Shown here: positions 1 through 13,400 of the stretch, one piece after another | Numbering within the stretch: position 1 is the stretch's first letter | Layout of the letters: every line of letters starts with the position of its first letter | Assembly (NCBI RefSeq): GCF_001039355.2 | Contig: NW_019773643.1 | Location: forward strand, 1 to 64,000 | Source of the DNA: Lingula anatina | Taxonomy: Eukaryota > Brachiopoda > Lingulata > Lingulida > Lingulidae | Reading direction: 5' to 3' | DNA: 64,000 bases | Notes under the pieces: model-generated | Seen by the model: the letters and a program-made list of their open reading frames with translations, nothing else | Told to the model about the DNA's origin: nothing | The model's database searches: none | Program-made: the position numbers and the translations under genes

Positions 1-566
1 ACTGTTATATGCGTCATATTGAATAACATGTAACAATATAGATGCATGTGATAATACAAAGTACGGGTTCTCCTTTTTATCATACACTGCTGTGATTTCA
101 CCGTCACGTGTATGTGAGCAGTCCATCATGTGCTATAGTACAACTCACATAAATGAATCATTTAACGTAACGCCCCCACAGGATAAAAAACATTTTTGGA
201 TAGATTTCCTGTATCACGGACAACCTGTGGCAGCATCATACACGCATGTACCTCGTTTTGATCTACACTGTAGCTGTCTACTTCATTGGTAAAACGAGGT
301 CGGAAATGATCCTACTAGTGCATGGAGTGTGGGCCTATTTACATATGACGCGATTTATGGCTGGGCGTATCTACCAAGCATTCACTTTTACTGTAGAGCT
401 CATTCACTGTGTTCGAGAGAGATAGGATATTGCAGACCGGCAGCGCTTGTAGCCTGTCCTCGCTTTCTTGCTTAGATACTACGCACTGGATCAGTGTACA
501 TTTGGTTCTAGTCTCGTGCATTGAACACCACCTGAATACATTGGAATCAGCACAGCCGGCGTCAAT
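1..566. other. Upstream flank of the claudin-like gene
   Basis: No exon is recognisable here. Short open frames lack homology, splice context and conserved motifs. The last part, up to the ATG at 567, presumably contains the promoter and 5' UTR of the tetraspan gene. No TATA box stands out. Confidence 0.4.
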
Positions 567-3500
567 ATGGCTTTATCCTGCTCGACAACGTTGAAGATAT
601 GCCTTGTGTTCCTCCTTCTTGCCAACATATGCAATGTTATTGCCTTTGCCACTATGGGCTGGTCTCGCATAGACTTCTTTAATACGTGGAAAGGCCTCTG
701 GCGCTGGTGTACAGGAGACTTATGCGGAGACAGAGATGGCGACGGTAAGAATACCATATACTGTACATTGGTACCATACACTGTCCAGACACCAGTGTGC
801 TGCTTTGTGATTCTTCCTATATTATACGGGTAATTAGATTTGACACAGAGTTTAATATCCTGATGTTTTACTTGTTTTCACACTGGCAGTATTCACCGCC
901 TTATTGATCTCGGTAATCTTGATATCAGGCACAAGAAAGTCGCAGGTGCCAGAATGGGTTCAGTCCCTGCTGGAAACGGCTCTCTCAGCAGTATGCCCAG
1001 TAATGGGACGGTGTCAGGTGTGTCTGGATGAGCTCATTTTAGACATTTTACCGTCGGTGTAACCAATCTCGGCGTGATCGTATTGACTACAAAGTACTCG
1101 TGATTTTTGCAATTCATAAATCGAGTGTGTTGAAGATGGAGTGCTATATTGCTTATCTTAAGGCGAGCCAATGTGACTTATGTGAATAAACCCAGCTACT
1201 TTTTTTCCTATTCCCGTATTGATGTTTTCCCTGTTCACATTTCCTCCCCGTTTCGTAGGTCCAGTAGGTGAAGAGCAGCTCTTTTTTCCCATTTTTCTGT
1301 TACTTTTAGAACAATGTACATGCAATCCCATTTATCAGAATTTCAATATCCGTCCAAACAAGGTTAATTTATGCGAGTATTTCGATAGTCAAGGTCGATT
1401 AAACTGTTAGCATGCTAATTGTGGCTATTAATTCTTTATCTGGTAAGGTAAGCCATGCGTTTTTGTAGGGGGTGGGGGGGGGTAGGGATGAGAATGGGGG
1501 AGGAGTGTTTATCCCCCGTTGGTCACGGTCGAGAAGTTGCGTTGAGTTATTACAAGAAACATGTTAAAGACCAATAAAATTTGATAAACTGTATTTTACG
1601 GACCATTAGTCCGTGAACAGATTCTTTAAGTACTTTGGCCAAGATCGAGGAGGCCATTAGGCCTACAACGGCTGATTACAATACAGTGGCCAGATTTACG
1701 TCCTTGAATGCTCAGATGCAGAGCAGAGCAGAGCGATGATTCAAACTATGCAGTTCAGAGCGGCAATATGGGCGTGGACATGATGAGTCTATATAAAACA
1801 TATCAGAAAACACTGCTGCCAGCGATATATGAATATCTAGGTACAACTGTATACAAGCGCAGTACATTTGGAAGTAGCGCAGTTGATATTAATTTTGACC
1901 TAAATGGTGCTTTTTCAGCCCGTTTAACAATGCTATTGGTAGTTATTACAGTCAATATATACGGCCTCTATGCTCTCCATCGTTAACTAACAGTACATAC
2001 GTGTTCTGAGAGCTGATTAATTGTAGAACAGGCTCTTCAATTTGGTCATTTAACGCCAATAGCATATAGAAAGTAACAATTAAGGGGAACATAGAGAACA
2101 GTGGGTGTACAGGTGTTATTCCGTAAAATAGACAAGGCTGACAATGCAGGTCGTTAACATATCAAGTCACACATAAAAACATGATGATGTGAGTTTTATG
2201 AACATGGTTCGTAAATTGAATCTGCAGTCGATATTTTAAGTTTGACAAAATGGCAATTTTTGAGGATTATGGAAATAACCTCTTTTCTAGGCGTTCCCAT
2301 TTTCTAGTGTTGCGGGGGCGAGTTACACAGCTACAGGAATTTGTCGTCGGGCAGTCTAAAATACCTTCTCATGATAACACTAGCATGTGTCACGCGAGGT
2401 TTTACCTGTACCTCATTTCTCACTGTGAAGACAAGTGTTTAAATAACCTCCAAACTGTAGTGTAAAAGTTACACCTTTAAATGTCAGAATTAGTATCAGA
2501 GACACGCCCTAGACTTAAGTGAGATTTAATGACGAGGCATTTGGGAAATGTAACTTAACTGATAAACACACTATAGGCACTAAGACCCCATTCCCATAGA
2601 TTTTAGATCGATCTATCCCTGTGGGGAGTCTCACTAGATTACTCTCAGCTTAGCCGGCTTAAGCCTCTGTCCCGCCTACTAAAAGCTGTAAGGGGGTAAT
2701 TAACTATGGTGCGCGCTCGGCTGACTGCAATTTAGCGTGAACCCCCAGGGAGTTAGGTCGATCTAAATCTAAATCTCTGGATCGATCTAATTCTCTGGGA
2801 ATGCACCCTAAGATACAATGTAGTATTTGATGTGCGTATTTGTCCGCAGAGGTCGAACCCCGTTAACCGCGGGCTAAATTAATAACGCAGTGAAATACGA
2901 CTTGGCCTACTATCGGTGACGGAAAGAATTCCGAGGTCAGAGTTAATGGTTTTCATGTTGTGTGGCCGCTAGCCAGGACACCACTGCAGTAGTGGCCTAG
3001 ATAGTATTTTCATAGATATAGAGCATAAAAAGAAAATGGGAATCTTACAAGAAAATAATTTTAATAAATAAGATATGTTAACGCCGCTTTATCGTTTAAC
3101 GGGTGGATTTTTCCCGCCTCCCTGTTAGAGATAGGTAAGATATAAAAATCCTGGTAACGCCCAAAATACCACACTGAGTTGATAAAGCCTAGTATAATAC
3201 GATACAACTGTCAGAAGACGAGCAACTTAATGTTGACTTAGCCTATTGGAATATAGAGAACAAACCTTAATCCCGACATCAGAATGTTTTTAAATAAACA
3301 ATTCTGATATAATTTATAAAATATACACATTATGAATGTGAAGTCCTTGACTTAAGTAAGGCTATATAAAAATCGCAAATGGGACTTTATGGTAACAAAA
3401 TTGTGCGTCCTCACCACCCCCCCCCTCCCTCCACTAACCCAGCTACTCTCTTTTGAAGGAATGAGATCTTGACCAACATGCATGTAACAGTCGTATACTG

Positions 3501-4915
3501 TGATAATATAGATGTGTTTAGTATCATTTGATAGAATATTCTACTGGACCAACTTAACCTTTACAGTTTGTTTTGATGTATATAGAACTGTCAGCGTGAA
3601 AGGTGAACACCACCAACAGGTGTGAATAAAAGATCAGCTGGAAATGAAGATCAGTGATCGTTTCATTTCTTAAAAGAGGGTGTCTTGAAAGAAAGTCAAA
3701 TAGACTGGGTTCCCATCCCTAGATCGATCTAACAGGATCGGTACATCTCCACGGGGTCCCTCGCTAAATTGCTTTCAGCCCAACGGGCTTAGACGTCTGG
3801 GACGCCCACTAAAGCTGCTTAAGTCCAGTTAACTACCCCCTATCAGGTTCAGCAGGCATGACAGGCAGGCCTACCCAACTACCAGACTCGGCACCGGATG
3901 ATCCAGAATTCAGATCAGACCACACTACCCGTTTTCAAGGTGTGTATCAGATCGCATTACACAGTATCATACCCTGAACAAATTTTGAGTGGTGATGCAA
4001 TGCTTTTCAACCCCGCTGAGAATCGTCACTATCACATCGCGTACTAGGCAAGAGCGGTGTCGCGTCTGATACTGTGTGATGAGATCTGATACACACCTTG
4101 AAAACGGGTAGTGTGGTCCGATTTACCGGTGAATTCTGGATCATTCGGTGCCGAGTCTGGCAGTTGGGTAGGCCTGACAGGCATCTAAGCCGCCAAAGTT
4201 AAATGCAATTAAGCGAGAATTTCCTCGGCGATAGTGCGATCCAAAGTTAGTGCCGTAGTCTCTGGGAACGATCTCATAGTAATATTTATAAGAAAGAATT
4301 TAAGACAGGATTCCCACTGTTATTATAATTTATTGATTCCATTTCTTTGTCATTGCAGACTACTTCAAGGCGGTACAGTGGACGTTTATGATTGGCAGCG
4401 GTGGGTTTGCAGTGACTTTGGTCATCTTATTCCTCTACTCCTGTATGTCACCGCTTAGGAAGCGTCCTGTGGCCTCAGTCTGGATATTCCTCTGCTTTAT
4501 CTCTGGTAAGAGACGTTACCATAGCAACGTGCATTTAAGCTGGTGTTTATCTCTTTTAAGAAAAATATGTCTGTGAGTAATTAAAACGCAATAGCACTGA
4601 TAAGGGAAGAGACTTACGGAGACCTGGGTCTCACATATGATTAATGTCGATTATATATTTGATCATATATTTTTCTATTTTCATACCGTGACAGACGCTT
4701 GTTTTAAGGCGCACTCAGGCTATGAAGTAGTCCCATGTGTTAACTGCGCCCTGTTGTGTTATATTGCAGGTGTGTTCTCTCTGATCGGAGTGGCGATATA
4801 CGGGGCCAGGAAACCAGACATCGAGGAGCTTCACTACTCCTATGGTCTAGCCTGCTGCGGCCTCATCCTCGGCGTTCTCACAGGGGTGTTCGGGATTGCA
4901 GACTCACGCGCTTAG
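567..4915 (+). CDS. PMP22/claudin-like tetraspan membrane protein, 3 exons
   Basis: Exons are 567-744, 4359-4505 and 4770-4915, all GT-AG and all joining in phase 1, giving 156 aa. Exon 1 has a first membrane segment at about residues 8-29, followed by an extracellular loop with the claudin/PMP22 signature W32, G43-L-W45, C48 and C53. Exon 2 has a second hydrophobic segment (about 68-88), a basic turn (RKR), and the start of the third segment. Exon 3 completes segment 3 and carries segment 4 (about 131-152), then stops after a very short tail. Family members act in cell junctions, epithelial barriers or membrane organisation. The first loop is short, only about 35 residues, compared with roughly 50 in true claudins, so I keep the call at superfamily level. 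The long intron 1 contains transposon relics R1 and R12. Possible AATAAA signals lie near 5901 and 6462. Confidence 0.78.
890..1062 (+). CDS. Candidate alternative terminal exon of the tetraspan gene
   Basis: A good acceptor (pyrimidine-rich, cactggcag) ends at 889. The sequence after it stays open in the phase left by exon 1 (G plus ta) for about 57 codons, to a TAA at 1060-1062. The frame begins with a hydrophobic stretch (VFTALLISVILISG) followed by a basic cluster, as expected of a second membrane helix. An AATAAA lies at 1185-1190. No donor in it leaves the phase needed to join exon 2 at 4359, so it could only be a terminal exon, making a shorter two-helix isoform. An open frame of this length could also be chance. 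Confidence 0.28.
2585..2808. mobile_element. R1 MITE copy 1 (GATCGATC family)
   Basis: This element of about 224 bp has ends resembling each other in inverted orientation (about CATTCCCATAGA on the left, TCTGGGAATG on the right). Just inside each end is a TAGATCGATCTA-like palindrome. Internal landmarks (ctcactagattactctcag, cgcctactaaaagctgtaag, gcgtgaacccccagggagtt) recur at 44735-44952. There is no coding capacity, so it is a non-autonomous element. It lies in intron 1 of the tetraspan gene. Confidence 0.75.
3704..4235. mobile_element. R1 MITE copy 2, split by a nested insertion
   Basis: The left part (3704-3866) starts with the R1 end gactgggttcccat and a TAGATCGATCTA palindrome. The right part (about 4176-4235) resumes with the R1 internal block gcatctaagccgccaaagtt. 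The middle is occupied by element R12. The right terminal repeat is not recognisable, so this copy is probably truncated there. Confidence 0.65.
3867..4175. mobile_element. R12 long-arm inverted-repeat element, hAT-like, nested in R1
   Basis: A 309-bp element of two inverted arms of about 115 bp. Its termini read AGGCCTACCCAACT on the left and the reverse complement on the right, with one to few mismatches. GACAGGC flanks both sides (3860-3866 and 4176-4182), a 7-bp direct repeat, or 8 bp if an end base is shared. That is the size of a hAT-type target-site duplication. There is no ORF. It would fold into a near-perfect long hairpin. Confidence 0.7.
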
Positions 4916-6879
4916 TCCGATGTACTGCTGATATAATCTCTGTTGTAGTTAATGTTGTAGTTGATGTAGCACTGAAAGCTGGAGCACAGACAGTATCTGT
5001 GCAGTGTTTTTGGTTCACATTAATTAGATCTTAGACCAAAGTTTTGATATAACGTAGAGATGTAGATGTTTCAAAAAATACATTTATATGTAGCGAATGA
5101 TGAGCATGAAATCTTGCCTATAGTAAAGACTGACGTATGATAAAAGCATGAACTAGTATAGGTAGACATGAACTGAAATAACTCTTCTTTTGCTGTGTTG
5201 CCCTGCCTCCTTGGCAATGGATCTTTTAGATTTTCTACGTTTAAGTAAGTTGGGATTTGGCGTTATATTATGATAAGTGACCACTGTGGTGAACATTGTT
5301 CTTTGATTATAGTAGTGTTAGTATGTGTGGAGTTCGATGTAAGGCAAGGGCTGTAGATACAGTGTACAGTGTATCCCTATTTGTCTGAGACTCGTCGTCT
5401 TAATCCATCATTGGGAATCAGTAACCAGTCACTGTTTAGTTTTGATCTACTAACGATGATCTTTGGGTCACAATACTTTTGGCACTACTCTATTTTTCAG
5501 ATTATAGGTCACTGACATTCCTGTATACGGTAATTGTTAATTTTGAACTCTGTGCAGGTAGTTTTTACAGTGCAAGAATATTTATTCAAATAAGTGAAGG
5601 GTGATTACCTGAAGTCAAATACCAAGACTCGCTACATTCAGTGAAGAAATTGTTTTATATGAGCAGCATTGGTGTTGCCTTTTAATATGCTCTGATCCTG
5701 AGGGCGCTGAATTAAACAGTTGGCCTCGTGCCAAACTGAATCTCTAATGTTTTCTCTTCTACCTGTGACACATGTAAGGTGCTCTTTAAGTAGGCAGTGG
5801 TATATGCATCTCTTTTATTCCATGTAATATAGTATATTAATATCTAGTCCTTCTTATAGACTTGTAGTATTCTAATAAGTGTTTATTTCTCATTATTCAA
5901 AATAAAATCCCGAGTTGGAGGGAAGGCAAGACAGGACGTATTTTTCTATTTTTGTATCTTGAACTTTGGTTTATTGTTGAAGTGCATACTGCTGTGCTGT
6001 CAGCCATACTACATACATATATATATACAAGGCCAATATGCAAATACCACGTTTTATCATTAACAATAATTATTCAGCACAAGATGAATTTTCCCACCGT
6101 TAGCTTAAGGCCAACTCAGTCGGAGGCCTTCATTAAACTGATGTGAAAAAAAAACAGCGTGTGCTGAATGATTATCATTTATGATCTAACTACTAATGAA
6201 CATTTTTTGCTCCTTTCCGTAGTTTTATGTTCTCGTTGCCTTTATTAAAAAGAGTTTAGCACTGGTAAATTTTTGTCCATATATAAGGCGAGTAGAGCCA
6301 TACGGGTACATGAGGCGAAGAATAGTGTGACGTGCCTTGCAAGAGCTTGTGTTACATGTGTTATATGAATGCGCTTCCAAGAAGAGGGTAGTAGAAAGGC
6401 CAGTTTTTGCAGTTCATTGGCAAAACCATGTTATGTGTTGCTTAAAGCAATTTAGTGCCAATAAAATATTGTGTTTTTAACTTTGCATTTTTGCGTTTTG
6501 TGTCTGTCAATGAGCCCTTTCATTCTTCGCGTCTTTGAGTTGAAAAATGATGAAAATTACATAGTTAGTGTTGAATGTTTAAAAGAGGTCAAACTTGAGG
6601 GGAGGGGTGGAGAGCGCGAGTGGCATCACGTGACCCAAAACCCGGTTTTGTGGTTTGAAATTGGGTTTGCTTTTATGGTTCGTTTTGACATGGGCATTTA
6701 CATGTATCAATCGTTTTATATTTTCTGAGACACTGAAGATGGACGGAAAACGCATTCAGTAAGAACACCACTAGCTTATCTAACACAATTGTGAGAGGAA
6801 GCTGTTTAATGGACCACAGGTCAACATTGCGCTTGTATGTGTACGTCCCGGGCTTCTCAGAGGCAATCATAAGGTTAAA

Positions 6880-7139
6880 TGCAGATTTGGGAGGGGAGGG
6901 GGGTGGTCAGGGAGGTAATGACCCCCCTTTCTGAAAAAATCACACCAATGGCCCTCTTGTAATGGGAATTTTGACCAGCTGATCATGAATCATAGTTCAC
7001 AACCGTAGGCCTACCGAATGGCACTGTTCTCCCTCTAAAATACCAAAATTTTTCGGGGCCATTTCTCGAACCCCACGCCAAGGAGGGTGGGAGGTGGGTC
7101 GGCTTTGCATTCAGTTTCAATAATCCTGGATCCGCCCCT
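6880..7139. mobile_element. R5 hAT-like non-autonomous element, copy 1
   Basis: The body matches the copy at 37763-38051: a G-rich left part, a caccaat segment followed by gaccagctgatc-like sequence, aaaatttttcggggcc, ccccacgccaaggagg, and a right end aataatcctggatccgcccc. Target-site duplication is not clear for this copy. There is no coding capacity. Confidence 0.65.
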
Positions 7140-8182
7140 AATTGTGCAGAAAATATTGTGACCCTAATAAAAACGTGAATCACGAAACGAGAACATGAAA
7201 GAAACCAGTTGGACGATAGATAAATTCCAAGCACCAACTATTCGTATTATTAGTGAATGTAATAACTGGAATCGATATTTCGATCTCTATTTACGTGTCA
7301 TTGAAATAATTTTTCTATCATCCTTCTACGTTAGCAATGGGGAAATAAAAGAACCTACTGCCAAATTAGGAAGAAGGTGATAAAAAACGAAATGTGTAAA
7401 CATTCACGTAACTGGGATCATTTTACGTTTTGAAATCATATTTTGAAGTAATATCAGTAATGTTTGCCAAATCGATATAAAACCTTCCCGTTGGGCTTAG
7501 ATCCAACCATGGTCATACAAGTACTTTGAACTGACAATGACAGAACGCAAAACGCGTTAGTCGAAGGTAATATAAGGTAATCCTGTTTTCAAAGACAACC
7601 CTGTAACCCTCAGCAGCTTCTAAAAAAGGCTGACGGTCAAGCAAGAAATGAACAAGTAGACAATTTTGTCATTTAAGTCTACTTAAACCCAGAGTATGCC
7701 TTTGAAAGAATGTTGAACTACTCTTGTAAAAGCATCGCAGTTGATTACACTGACAATACTCCAATCGATCCATTGACTACGCCCGGCACCACGAATCATC
7801 TTTGCCAGTCTACACAGGGGAAAAAATTCGATATTGCGACAATATAAAATGTGCGAAGTCAACAGTAAAGTCGATTTCAAATTTCAACTCGAGTGTGTGC
7901 TTTGCCAATGTTTTATCAGGTGACAAAGACTTGGCAATTGAGGAGAGAGGCGTAGAGGTGGTAAGTGAACACATAGCGAGAGCGCTATGTCAAATATGAG
8001 AGCAGGAAGCAGGGAGCTGAGTGACCATGTGGGTACACTTAGTATTGGTCACAGCGCAGCAGCGAAATGAAGATTTGATACAACATATGTGTGATGACAG
8101 AGAAAAAAATAAAAATAGTATTGCGTAAAAAGAAAAAGGAATGGGTGATGTAAAGCCCTATCACTTTGCAAACAACATTTTC

Positions 8183-8230
8183 ACACACACACGCACACAC
8201 TCATACACACGCATACAGAAACACACACTG
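8183..8230. repeat. Degenerate CA microsatellite
   Basis: An imperfect (CA)n tract with interspersed cgcaca and tcata interruptions. Confidence 0.7.
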
Positions 8231-10413
8231 TACTCAAGACACAGTTCCAAATAGGCTTACATGTCTCTGGCTGTTTACTTTTAACTTTGACTGAAAATCG
8301 TGTTTTTCACAGAAACGGAGCTTGGCAGTTATAGGTGTTTGCTAACCTTTATACATGGCGACACCTTCCTTTTTTCACAAGATGAGAAATTTTGTGACTG
8401 CTTCTTAATTACTTTTCATTTTAGCATTCTGAAGATGGCTGCGGGTGTATTAAATTCGTTTCAATTGGAATTAGTTTGAAATTCTCTCGTGCCTCATATT
8501 GTCCTCTATATCCCAATGCATAATTTTGTTTTAACAAGCGTTAAGGTCTGATGTTGAACTGGTAACGTCGTCACTTGGTTCATCATGCAAAGATCGTATT
8601 AACACTTTCAAGCAAAAAGTACAATCGTAGCCCCTTAAGTTGACGCTACCAGGCGATGCTTGTCAACCCGTTGATGATCAAGTATCGTTACATGTATCTT
8701 GGGCATCAACGATCTCTAGTTTGCGTTTGCAAATATATTTAAAAACGATTAAATAAAAAAATGACCGCTGCATTTCATTAAGGGAATATCTAATTAAGAT
8801 GACAGAGCGTTAGATCCCTCATCTAATGAAGTCATCCTCAGAACTCTCACGTCTTTTAAAAAGCCTCTTTTAAAAATGTTGAGGCTGAAATGAAGTTTTG
8901 CACCAAGCACTGAAATGCAAATTAAATAGCTCGCTAGTTAGTGTTTTAAACAATCAACACCAGAATCTAGCTTATTTCTGGCCTGACATGAATCTGTTCA
9001 CAACTTTTTCCACAATGTTGCTAACAGACAAACGGACAAAGATACGAACAGCAGGACAGACAAACGGAACCAAAGGCTTAACCTCAATTGCCGGAGGTAA
9101 AAGGAAAACCCTAATGGCAGAATGCTAAAACCCACTGCGGGAGGGGGTATACAGGATGCAGTGCAGCTGCGGTCACATCGTACAAGTGGCACTTGCCTGT
9201 CTTCTGCACTCAGCGAAGCAGAGGCAGAAGAGGGTTCGGTAACTGGTCAATGTCGATGACGCAATGAACGAACATTATCTGGTCCTTCGTGCTCGGCAGA
9301 GTGTGCAGGACGTTGATAACGCCGCATAATGATCAGATACAAAGACTGACAGGAAAAATAAACATATTAAGCACTGAAAAATGAATGTATAAAACTCAAG
9401 TCTTGCGAAAAACGAAATATTTATTTATTCAATGAACCAAGCACTCAAATGAAATGTTTCAAATGATTCTTGGCTAATTATTTCCTTTTGTTATTGATTT
9501 TAATGTAATCGAGATGCTAAGTCTAATTTTTTCCCAAAAACACGCAACAATACAGTAATACTACAATCAAGAGAATTAAAACCACTTGGTGTGGTCTTTT
9601 CTATTTACTACTTTTTCAGACTAGATCTGTTATAGTTGATGGTATCGTTCATAGAAACACCTAGGTTTTACATTACCACTGCTCTTAGAGACTAAAATAA
9701 TTCAATAAAAGATTGCTTTACTAGAAAAGAATAAGGTAGTTAACAATCAATGCACCAATAAAAGCTACTTGTGTGTTGTGAATTAATATACGCTTGGCAT
9801 TTTTGAATACAACTGTACATAATTTCCTGGAAACGTGCGCCTGACTTGCCGCTTTCAAAGCCCTTTCTTGTTGCCCATTATTATTATTTTCTGCTATCCG
9901 TGTGTGGCGTAATGGGATCTATTTATCTACGATTGTAAACAAGATAAAACATTCAGTTGCTAATGTGCTTCAACTGAGAGATAGACGGAACAGTCCATCG
10001 ATTGCGTTGTAGGGCACCTTGAGTTAAACCAGATGGAAATTATTGGAATCGGTCTCAATGACGAGTCACGAGTCGCTGTGAATGCCAGGATTTAAATATG
10101 GACCTGTGATGTCACAATGATGCTAGCCTGGCATCCCCATTGTTACTCTGAATAAGATGTGATTACTTTGCGGGTGCGACGTCAATACTTTCAGCGGGGA
10201 AAAGGAGACTGACTGAAACTTAAGACCCTCTCGACGATCTTAATTTCACACGCTTCGTTAAGTCGATAGCATTAAGTGACTTATTATCCAGAAACACTGA
10301 CAGAGATTTTTTCAGACTTATAGTACACATCGTTTGGCGTCCAAAAGAAGGAAGAGCAGACTGTCTGAAAAAGTTGAAGGACGACAGCGCAACCAACAGA
10401 TAAGCCGACCATC

Positions 10414-13400
10414 ATGACTTGGAGGACGGCATCTATTGTGAAGAAAATGGCGATTTATTTTTTGTTTAAAGGTAGCTATGTCAATTTTCTATATTTAAAT
10501 CATGCATTTTCCTAAACAAGCTGCTAGTAATCAAAAGACCTTTTTCTCCACAGAACACCTTATGTTGGGCAATTTTAAGTGGCATACTGTGCTTAGGTTG
10601 CTTCTGGCCTGTTGGCAATGGTACCTTACAGACAGATAAACATCTCTTGGTCTCATTTTATAAAAGAAAAAAGTGCCTGTGAGGAGCTCAATACATGTCC
10701 GTTTACAGTAGTGTTATGCAATATTAAGTCGCACAACCTTGTTTGGAAGAGCATTTTAATTTGAAGTTTTGAGATAGACTGTCATAAAAAAGGTTTTCCT
10801 TTTAAAAATTTTAAACCTTGACGGCATCGTTTGAATTACACGTCGTTTGTCATTCCCACGCGTTCTTTGGGTGTCTTTAAACTTCTGTCCTTAATGAAAT
10901 GATGGAAACAACATTTGATCTTTTAACGGGGTTCGTGCTTTCATTTTATATTAATATCAAGTACATTGGTAGAAGCGATGTCCTTGAATAAACACGAATG
11001 TACAGTAATTGTCGTTACTTCTCACACTTTCATGGCAGTTAAAGGATCATAACGGAAGTGAAGTGTTCTTGGTGTCAACACAAAACACCCTCTTGAAAAC
11101 GGGGTGGTTTATAAATTGAGCGCCTCGTGAGTTCTGTTGGTAATTCGATATAGGCATAATTCATGAGATCTTTTCGATTAAAGCTAATAATTGAGAAAAC
11201 AAAAAGATATTAACTTAATTGACTCCGGACAAATTCATCGTGAGATTCATTTGTATATTGAATCGAAACACATGGTACTATGACCGTCTCAGTAGAGGCA
11301 TCCTAGTCGTTAATCTCTATAATTTTACGTTAGCCGACATTCCATTCATCAGTCACATTGTCCTGTTGTCATATTTAGAGTCATCGAAATCGGTTCTAGG
11401 TAACAAGTCCCTGCAGACCGTTTTTTTTTTTTTTTTTTGACAGGAATCGGTCTTGCTGTAGGGTGCTAACCGCCAATTGCGTCAGCATTGCCTGCCCTAC
11501 TTCATGTACCTAAAGGTACCGTCCTATATGTACATGTATGTCTGACTCACGATATTGCAAGGTTCGCCTAAGGACAATATTAGCGCATTTTTTATTTAGA
11601 TTTTTTTTATTTAACTAGGACGTTTTTCCACTTTCCTTCTGTTTCATTAAACATAATCACGATTTCCCATGGCGATCCGCGGTCTTGAGAGAGCTCATAA
11701 ATTCATGTTTATCAATTGTTTATTAATCTAGTTCATGCAATTTGTCTTAATTGGATATAATAATTCTTTTCTGAGTGGATTTTTTTATATTTTTCGCTAC
11801 GATTGTTGGTAGACAAAGGTGTCACACATTGTTCAGTTCACAAATATAATACCCAGACTTGTTAATTAATTTTAATGGAGTCGCTTGCTTGTGCACTCTA
11901 CTCGTTTTATGGCCTTAGATGTAATTAAAATTAGCATGCAGCAAATAGTGCAGCATAGAATCCACCATAGATAAGGAATTGGTATATAAAGCGTTTAGAA
12001 GTAATATCTGGGAGTTCAGATTGAGAGAGATTTAGGGAGACCGCCTGGGAAAGCTAGATAGACGGACGCGAGCCATGGGAGATGGTTCAAAAGTTGAAGA
12101 CTTCAAGTAGATCATGTAGCTATAGAGCGTCATCAAATAAACCGTTAAACTGGTCATTATGTGTCCTTGGGTTTTCTTTGAGCGACTTTACGTAAATCTG
12201 ACACGAACCATGGAAACGCCATTGCGTTTTTTTTCTCGTTATAAAAAGTACATAATAATAAACAGTCTCATTATAACATGACACCATGCTTCGGTTTGGT
12301 TTACTGATGTGCTGGCTCATTAGAGTGTTAGTGTATCCGTTGATTAACTTCAGTGGAAATAATATAGTACTTGTTCATCCTAGTTTAGGTAGTGTATAAT
12401 TTTGAATAAATGACATTGGCCGATCTTTGAAAAGTATAATACAACCTCCTTCGTTTTCGAAAAGTTTATTGCCATTTTGTTCTTGTCTGACTGGTTTATT
12501 AGTTGCCGTTTTAGAGGTGTTCGGAGCTCAAGTTGGGTGCGTCGGCCACATATTGAATTAAATGCCAAGCTATACGGAGATCGTTCATCATTATCACGAA
12601 TAGAACCGATCCTAGTTTCGGCCAACATGATACTCCTGCTTTGATATTAAAAAGAATCTGATGTTGAATTTCTTATATTTACACTTAGTCATAATTTGTC
12701 ATTTTTAGTACTTTATTCTGTCAACGGTCTTAGTCTAATCAACCCGCATCAAGCTTGCGTATTACTCCACGCTGTCTGGGGTTTTTGTAATAATATGATG
12801 TCGGTGACTTCCATAGAAGATTGTTGCACAATTACCAATGTTAACGTTTTTTTCAATCTTGATACTAACCCATAACTCATATGCACGCCTTGGCTGATGT
12901 AAACAGATTAAATGTACCATGCCCAGACCCTATCGTACCAACTGTGGATCGATCTATCTTCGGTAAATTGCAATCAACGTAAGCAGCTTAGATGTCTGTC
13001 ACGTCTACTGAAGCAGCTAGGCGGTAATTTATTATCGTTTAGCGTTTAGCGTTTAGCGTTTAGCGTGCCAGACATCTAAGCCGCTTAAGCTGAAAGCAAT
13101 TTAGAGAGAACCCCCTCGGAAATGGGTCGATCCTGGTAGATTGATCTAGGTATGGGAACCCAGTCAAAGATCACACGTTGGGACCCAACGTAAGGCCTTT
13201 TATAACCAAAATGTTACGTTACCTAGCCGCATGGCCATGTCTGTTAGACTATATTGGATTTAAGGTACTGAAGACTTCTATTGACAACCACCGAAACGCG
13301 ATTAACTATTTTATACAGCGGTACCTGTAGGTACATGAAGGTGCGCAGGCAATGCTGACGCAATTGGCGTATAACACCCTACAGCAAGACCGATTCCTGA

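Larger units (their letters stand above)
4916..10413. other. Intergenic region, no gene recognised
   Basis: This AT-rich stretch of about 5.5 kb starts with the presumed 3' UTR of the tetraspan gene. It contains R5 (6880-7139) and a degenerate CA repeat near 8183-8230. A more GC-rich patch at about 9120-9330 has no recognisable coding signal. Open frames here are short and without motifs. The end of the region is the presumed promoter and 5' UTR of the next gene. Confidence 0.5.
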
